The position numbers and the translations under genes are program-made. The notes below the pieces were generated by a model. It was given only the letters and a program-made list of their open reading frames with translations. It was not told the origin of the DNA and did not search any database. From the NCBI GenBank assembly GCA_965220185.1, contig OZ244807.1:1922001-1986000 (forward strand): a stretch of 64,000 nucleotides of DNA. Direction: 5' to 3'. The DNA comes from Azotimanducus sp965220185. GTDB lineage: Bacteria; Pseudomonadota; Gammaproteobacteria; Pseudomonadales; Azotimanducaceae. Numbering within the stretch: the first letter of the stretch is position 1; every line of letters starts with the position of its first letter. Shown in pieces: positions 60,638-64,000 of the stretch.

Positions 60638-63600
60638 ATGACTGAATTTTTCAGCGCGCCGATACTCAACACCCCCTACGGGCCGCCAACGCGGCACTGG
60701 GAGCTTGACGCTCGCAGGCGGCCGACAGGCAAGATTGCGAACTCGCGCAGAGAGGCCAAGTACACGACCGCAGTGCCGATGGCGAAGGAAATCGAGCCTG
60801 ATCTCCTATCGGAATCCGACCTCGGCGACAAGCAAGCTTTTGACCCAATACCGATCATCAATGAGATTCGCGGCCGCGTGGAAGTGTGGCGACGACTGCC
60901 GCCTGAACACTCCGGCGTGACACCCACCACAGCCCGACTCCTTCGCCACTGGCGAGAACACGACTTTCACGCAAGGCGTCCGTTCTTCTGTCAAGTCGAA
61001 GCCGCAGAAACTGCCATTTGGCTTGCCGAAGTCGCGGGCTGCCCGGGAGGCGGCCCGGCCGCACACAAGGATGTGCGCAATCATATCCAAGGCGCTAACA
61101 ACTACGCCAATCCTGAGATCTATCGAATCGCGCTCAAACTCGCAACCGGCGCAGGCAAGACCACAGTCATGGCTATGCTGATCGCTTGGCAGACTTTGAA
61201 TGCCGTGCGCATGCCGGGTAGCCCGAGGTTCACGAGCGGATTCTTGATTGTCACGCCCGGCATAACCATTCGCGACCGCCTCGCGGTGCTTGAACCCAAC
61301 CATCCCGACAACTACTACAAGAAGTTTGAACTCGTGCCGAGCGACATGCTCTCGCAGCTCGGCAGGGCAAAGATCGTCATTACCAATTTTCACGCCTTCA
61401 AGCTGCGAGAGCGCGCGAAGCTCTCCGCAGGCAATAAAAAACTCATTGCCGGCCATGGCGAGTCAGTCCTGACCCTCGAAACCGAAGGGCAAATGCTTAT
61501 CCGCGTCTGCCCGGAGCTTCTCGGCATGAAAAACGTCATGGCCATCAATGACGAGGCGCACCACTGCTACCGCGAAAAACCGGGCGATTCCGAAGAAAGC
61601 GATAAGGACAGAGAGGCGAAAGTGGAAGCCCAGCACAATACCGAATCCGCGCGGCTGTGGATCGCCGGCATCGAGGCCCTGAATCGACAAGTCGGTGTGC
61701 GCTATGTGTTTGACCTGTCTGCCACGCCGTTTTTTCTGAGTGGCTCCGGATATCGAGAGGGCACGCTCTTCCCGTGGACCATGAGCGACTTCTCGCTGCT
61801 TGACGCGATTGAATGCGGCATCGTCAAGCTGCCCCGAGTGCCCGTCGCCGATGATGTTTCGGAAGGTCAACTGCCGCGCTTTCGAGAACTCTGGAAGTAC
61901 GTCGGCCCGCACCTGCCAAAGAAAGGAGGGCGAAAGTTTGGCGCACTCGACCCATCGGCCTTGCCAACCGACCTCGAGAACGCACTGACTACCCTCTACG
62001 ACCACTATCGGCAGACGTTCGAAGCCTGGGCTGGCATCGACATGCCGCCAGTGTTCATTGTCGTGTGCAATAACATCGCAACTTCGGAACTTGTCTACAA
62101 GTTCATTGCGGGCTTTGAACCGGAAGATAGCGATGGATACGCAGTGCCTGGGCGCCTCGACCTCTTTTCCAACTATTCAAAGGATGGCGCGCGGCGCCTT
62201 GAACGCCCGCGAACGCTACTCATCGACAGCGAACAACTCGAATCGAGCGAATCCCTGAATGATTCGTTCCTGAAAGCGGCGAAGGACGAAATCGCACGCT
62301 TCAAATACGAATTGCAAGAGCGCAAGCGCGACACTCAGGCCGACTTGACAGTGGAAGACCTGCTGCGAGAAACGCTGAACACGGTCGGCAAGCCCAATCG
62401 CCTCGGCGCGTCGATTCGCTGCGTCGTATCGGTCGCCATGCTGTCGGAAGGCTGGGACGCCAATACTGTGACGCATATTCTCGGCGTCAGGGCATTCGGC
62501 ACACAGCTACTCTGTGAGCAGGTGGTAGGTCGCGCACTTCGTCGTCAATCCTATGAAACCAACGACGATGGCAAGTTCGAAGTCGAGTACGCCGATGTGC
62601 TCGGCATCCCATTCGATTTCGCAGCCGAGCCCGTCGTCGCGCCGCCGCGCGCGCCCGCACCGACCACGCACGTCCATGCCGTGCGCCCCGACCGCGACCA
62701 TTTGCGAATTGAATTCCCGAGAGTGCAAGGCTATGCCTATGATCTTGGCGACGAGAAGCTCCATGCAACCTTCACCGAAGAGTCGGTTCTCAGATTGACG
62801 CCGGACAAAGTCGGCCCGACGCGAACTGAGAATCGAGGCATTCTTGGAGAGAATATCGAACTCACACCAGAGATATTGAACGGTGCCCGCAACGCCACGA
62901 TTGCGTTTCATCTGACCAAATGGCTCGTGAAGACGCATTTCCGCGATGCGAAGCATTCGTGTTGCCTGCATCTCTTCGATGATTTGCTCGGCATCGCCCG
63001 CCAATGGCTCGACAGAGGATATCTCGTGTGCGAAGACGGCACGCATCCCTCGCAACTACTCTACTCGCTGCTCGCTGACGAAGCCTGCGTCAAGATCGCA
63101 CAGGCCATTCGCGGCCGCCACGGAGAACGACATATCCGAGCCATGCTTGATCCATGCGCTCCGTGCGGCTCAACCGACGATGTTGATTTCCACACAACCA
63201 AAACCGACCTGTGGCAACCAAATCCGAACCGAAGTCATCTCAGCCACGCAGTATGCGACAGCAGTTGGGAACGGCACTTCTGTTCGATATTGGATGAGCA
63301 CGAACTCGTCGTGAGTTATGCGAAAAACCATGGGCTTGGCTTCACCGTGCCGTATCGAAAGACCGGTCAAATTCACCAATATGTGCCGGACTTCATCGTC
63401 GTTGTGGGCGAGAAGGATGTGAATCAATGGCACGTTGTAGTCGAAATCAAGGGCGAACAAACGGAAGACTCCAAGATCAAGTCGCAGGCTATCCAAAACG
63501 AATGGCTCGCGGCTGTCAAGAAGCTTGAAGGCGTCGGTCGCTGGGAGTTCATTGAACTGACCGACCTCGACAATATGGCGCAGAAGTTCGACCGCTTCGT

Positions 63601-63718
63601 GAAGAGACTGCCGCCGCCATGGCCGATACATGACTTCAAGGCGATGCTGGCAGCGGCGCCAATCGATGGCATCGATCTTGAACGCCCACGCGACATGGGA
63701 CGCGAGGTCAACCTCTAA
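60638..63718 (+). CDS. Type III Res-like restriction helicase-nuclease (BPTD_3080-like)
   Basis: A 1,026-residue protein with an SF2 helicase core: Walker A ATGAGKTT at 169-176, DEAH at 305-308 (INDEAHH), motif III FDLSATPFF, and motif VI QVVGRALRR. The C-terminal nuclease is PD-(D/E)xK: YVPDFIVVVG then WHVVVEIKG. It resembles the restriction subunit of type III enzymes and the BPTD_3080 group of stand-alone restriction endonucleases. No modification gene is visible here; the window ends too soon to rule one out. A PIN gene overlaps its stop (TAATG). Confidence 0.85.
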   Translation: MTEFFSAPILNTPYGPPTRHWELDARRRPTGKIANSRREAKYTTAVPMAKEIEPDLLSESDLGDKQAFDPIPIINEIRGRVEVWRRLPPEHSGVTPTTARLLRHWREHDFHARRPFFCQVEAAETAIWLAEVAGCPGGGPAAHKDVRNHIQGANNYANPEIYRIALKLATGAGKTTVMAMLIAWQTLNAVRMPGSPRFTSGFLIVTPGITIRDRLAVLEPNHPDNYYKKFELVPSDMLSQLGRAKIVITNFHAFKLRERAKLSAGNKKLIAGHGESVLTLETEGQMLIRVCPELLGMKNVMAINDEAHHCYREKPGDSEESDKDREAKVEAQHNTESARLWIAGIEALNRQVGVRYVFDLSATPFFLSGSGYREGTLFPWTMSDFSLLDAIECGIVKLPRVPVADDVSEGQLPRFRELWKYVGPHLPKKGGRKFGALDPSALPTDLENALTTLYDHYRQTFEAWAGIDMPPVFIVVCNNIATSELVYKFIAGFEPEDSDGYAVPGRLDLFSNYSKDGARRLERPRTLLIDSEQLESSESLNDSFLKAAKDEIARFKYELQERKRDTQADLTVEDLLRETLNTVGKPNRLGASIRCVVSVAMLSEGWDANTVTHILGVRAFGTQLLCEQVVGRALRRQSYETNDDGKFEVEYADVLGIPFDFAAEPVVAPPRAPAPTTHVHAVRPDRDHLRIEFPRVQGYAYDLGDEKLHATFTEESVLRLTPDKVGPTRTENRGILGENIELTPEILNGARNATIAFHLTKWLVKTHFRDAKHSCCLHLFDDLLGIARQWLDRGYLVCEDGTHPSQLLYSLLADEACVKIAQAIRGRHGERHIRAMLDPCAPCGSTDDVDFHTTKTDLWQPNPNRSHLSHAVCDSSWERHFCSILDEHELVVSYAKNHGLGFTVPYRKTGQIHQYVPDFIVVVGEKDVNQWHVVVEIKGEQTEDSKIKSQAIQNEWLAAVKKLEGVGRWEFIELTDLDNMAQKFDRFVKRLPPPWPIHDFKAMLAAAPIDGIDLERPRDMGREVNL

Positions 63719-64000
63719 TGTTCCTGCTAGACACCAATGTCATTTCGGAGATCAGAAAAGGGGATAGATGCGATTCGAACGTAGCCAGCTGGTATCGCCA
63801 GAAAGACCCGTCCACCATGTACTTGAGCGTATTGGTCACTGGCGAAATTCGGCGCGGCATTGAACAGGTCCGAGTACACGATCCTGCTCAAGCGCGGCAT
63901 TTCGAGGACTGGCTCACGGCAATCAAAGCCGAATTTGCTGACAGGATTCTCAAAGTTGACGACAAGATTTCAGATGAATGGGGGAGAATGCGCGCCAAGC
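63718..64000 (+). CDS. PIN-domain toxin (VapC/FitB), truncated by window edge
   Basis: Ninety-four residues of a PIN domain starting MFLLDTNVISEIRKG, with the first Asp in DTN and the conserved Glu in VTGEIRRGIEQ. No antitoxin gene lies directly upstream: the ATG overlaps the restriction gene's stop by one base. It may be regulated by, or belong to, the restriction system, or the antitoxin may follow beyond the edge. Confidence 0.8.
   Translation, partial: MFLLDTNVISEIRKGDRCDSNVASWYRQKDPSTMYLSVLVTGEIRRGIEQVRVHDPAQARHFEDWLTAIKAEFADRILKVDDKISDEWGRMRAK

Overview
The window looks like a chromosomal segment of a gammaproteobacterium, probably uncultured. The reasons are a sdhE-cptA type pair, a lolCDE operon, an apbE-nqrM pair (maturation of the Na+-pumping NADH:quinone reductase), a pspA-pspB-pspC operon with divergent pspF, the lepB-rnc-era-recO cluster, hisE-tatABC, and acpP-fabF-mltG-tmk-holB. 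Two tRNAs (Ala-GGC, Ser-GGA) and a small SRP RNA are present. No CRISPR array and no rRNA were seen. Species cannot be named from the sequence alone.

Layout. 1-5.2 kb: lolE (cut by the window edge), lolD, lolC, nqrM and apbE on the minus strand, divergent from an ammonium transporter. 5.5-8.4 kb: a Baeyer-Villiger type flavin monooxygenase and an orphan DNA methyltransferase. 8.4-15.7 kb: one minus-strand operon, livH-livM-livG-livF-acyl-CoA synthetase-binding protein-sdhE-cptA-like, mostly joined by 4-8 base overlaps. 15.7-22.3 kb: a lone AAA ATPase, leuA, secreted ankyrin proteins and moaA. 22.3-30 kb: a variable region with MITE-like elements, a double-glycine leader peptide gene, a molybdenum hydroxylase pair, tRNA-Ala, a transposase remnant and the first poly-C tract gene. 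30-37.5 kb: core genes (holB, tmk, mltG, fabF, acpP), the psp system, SRP RNA and tRNA-Ser. 37.5-39.4 kb: TnpB element I and a repeat. 39.4-48.5 kb: glyoxalase, RND efflux pair, plsB, tsaB and moeA. 48.5-49.7 kb: the second secreted-protein cassette. 49.7-57.2 kb: adk, recO, era, rnc, TnpB element II, lepB, hisE, tatABC and a VOC dioxygenase. 57.3-64 kb: a defence island with a nucleotidyltransferase gene split by element III, a VapBC-like pair, a large restriction helicase-nuclease and a second PIN toxin.

The most unusual content is a set of three secreted-protein genes (28.3, 49.6 and 58.5 kb) built on one plan. Each has a ribosome-binding site, an ATG, a few codons, a poly-C tract (C20, an interrupted C5-A-C5, and C23), then a classical signal peptide and an unrelated mature domain. 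In all three the ATG and the signal peptide are out of frame as sequenced. A change of +1 (C20, C23) or -1 (C5AC5) would join them. This predicts on/off phase variation of exported proteins through a proline tract placed before the signal peptide.

The second unusual feature is a group of TnpB elements bounded by terminal inverted repeats of 21-24 bp with 7-8 bp target duplications, which is not the architecture of IS200/IS605 or IS607. Element III carries both a tnpB remnant and one of the poly-C genes, so the two systems meet in one mobile unit. A third theme is short CTAG-bordered MITE-like elements; two of them share an internal palindromic module, and a copy of one terminal repeat lies beside the second poly-C gene.
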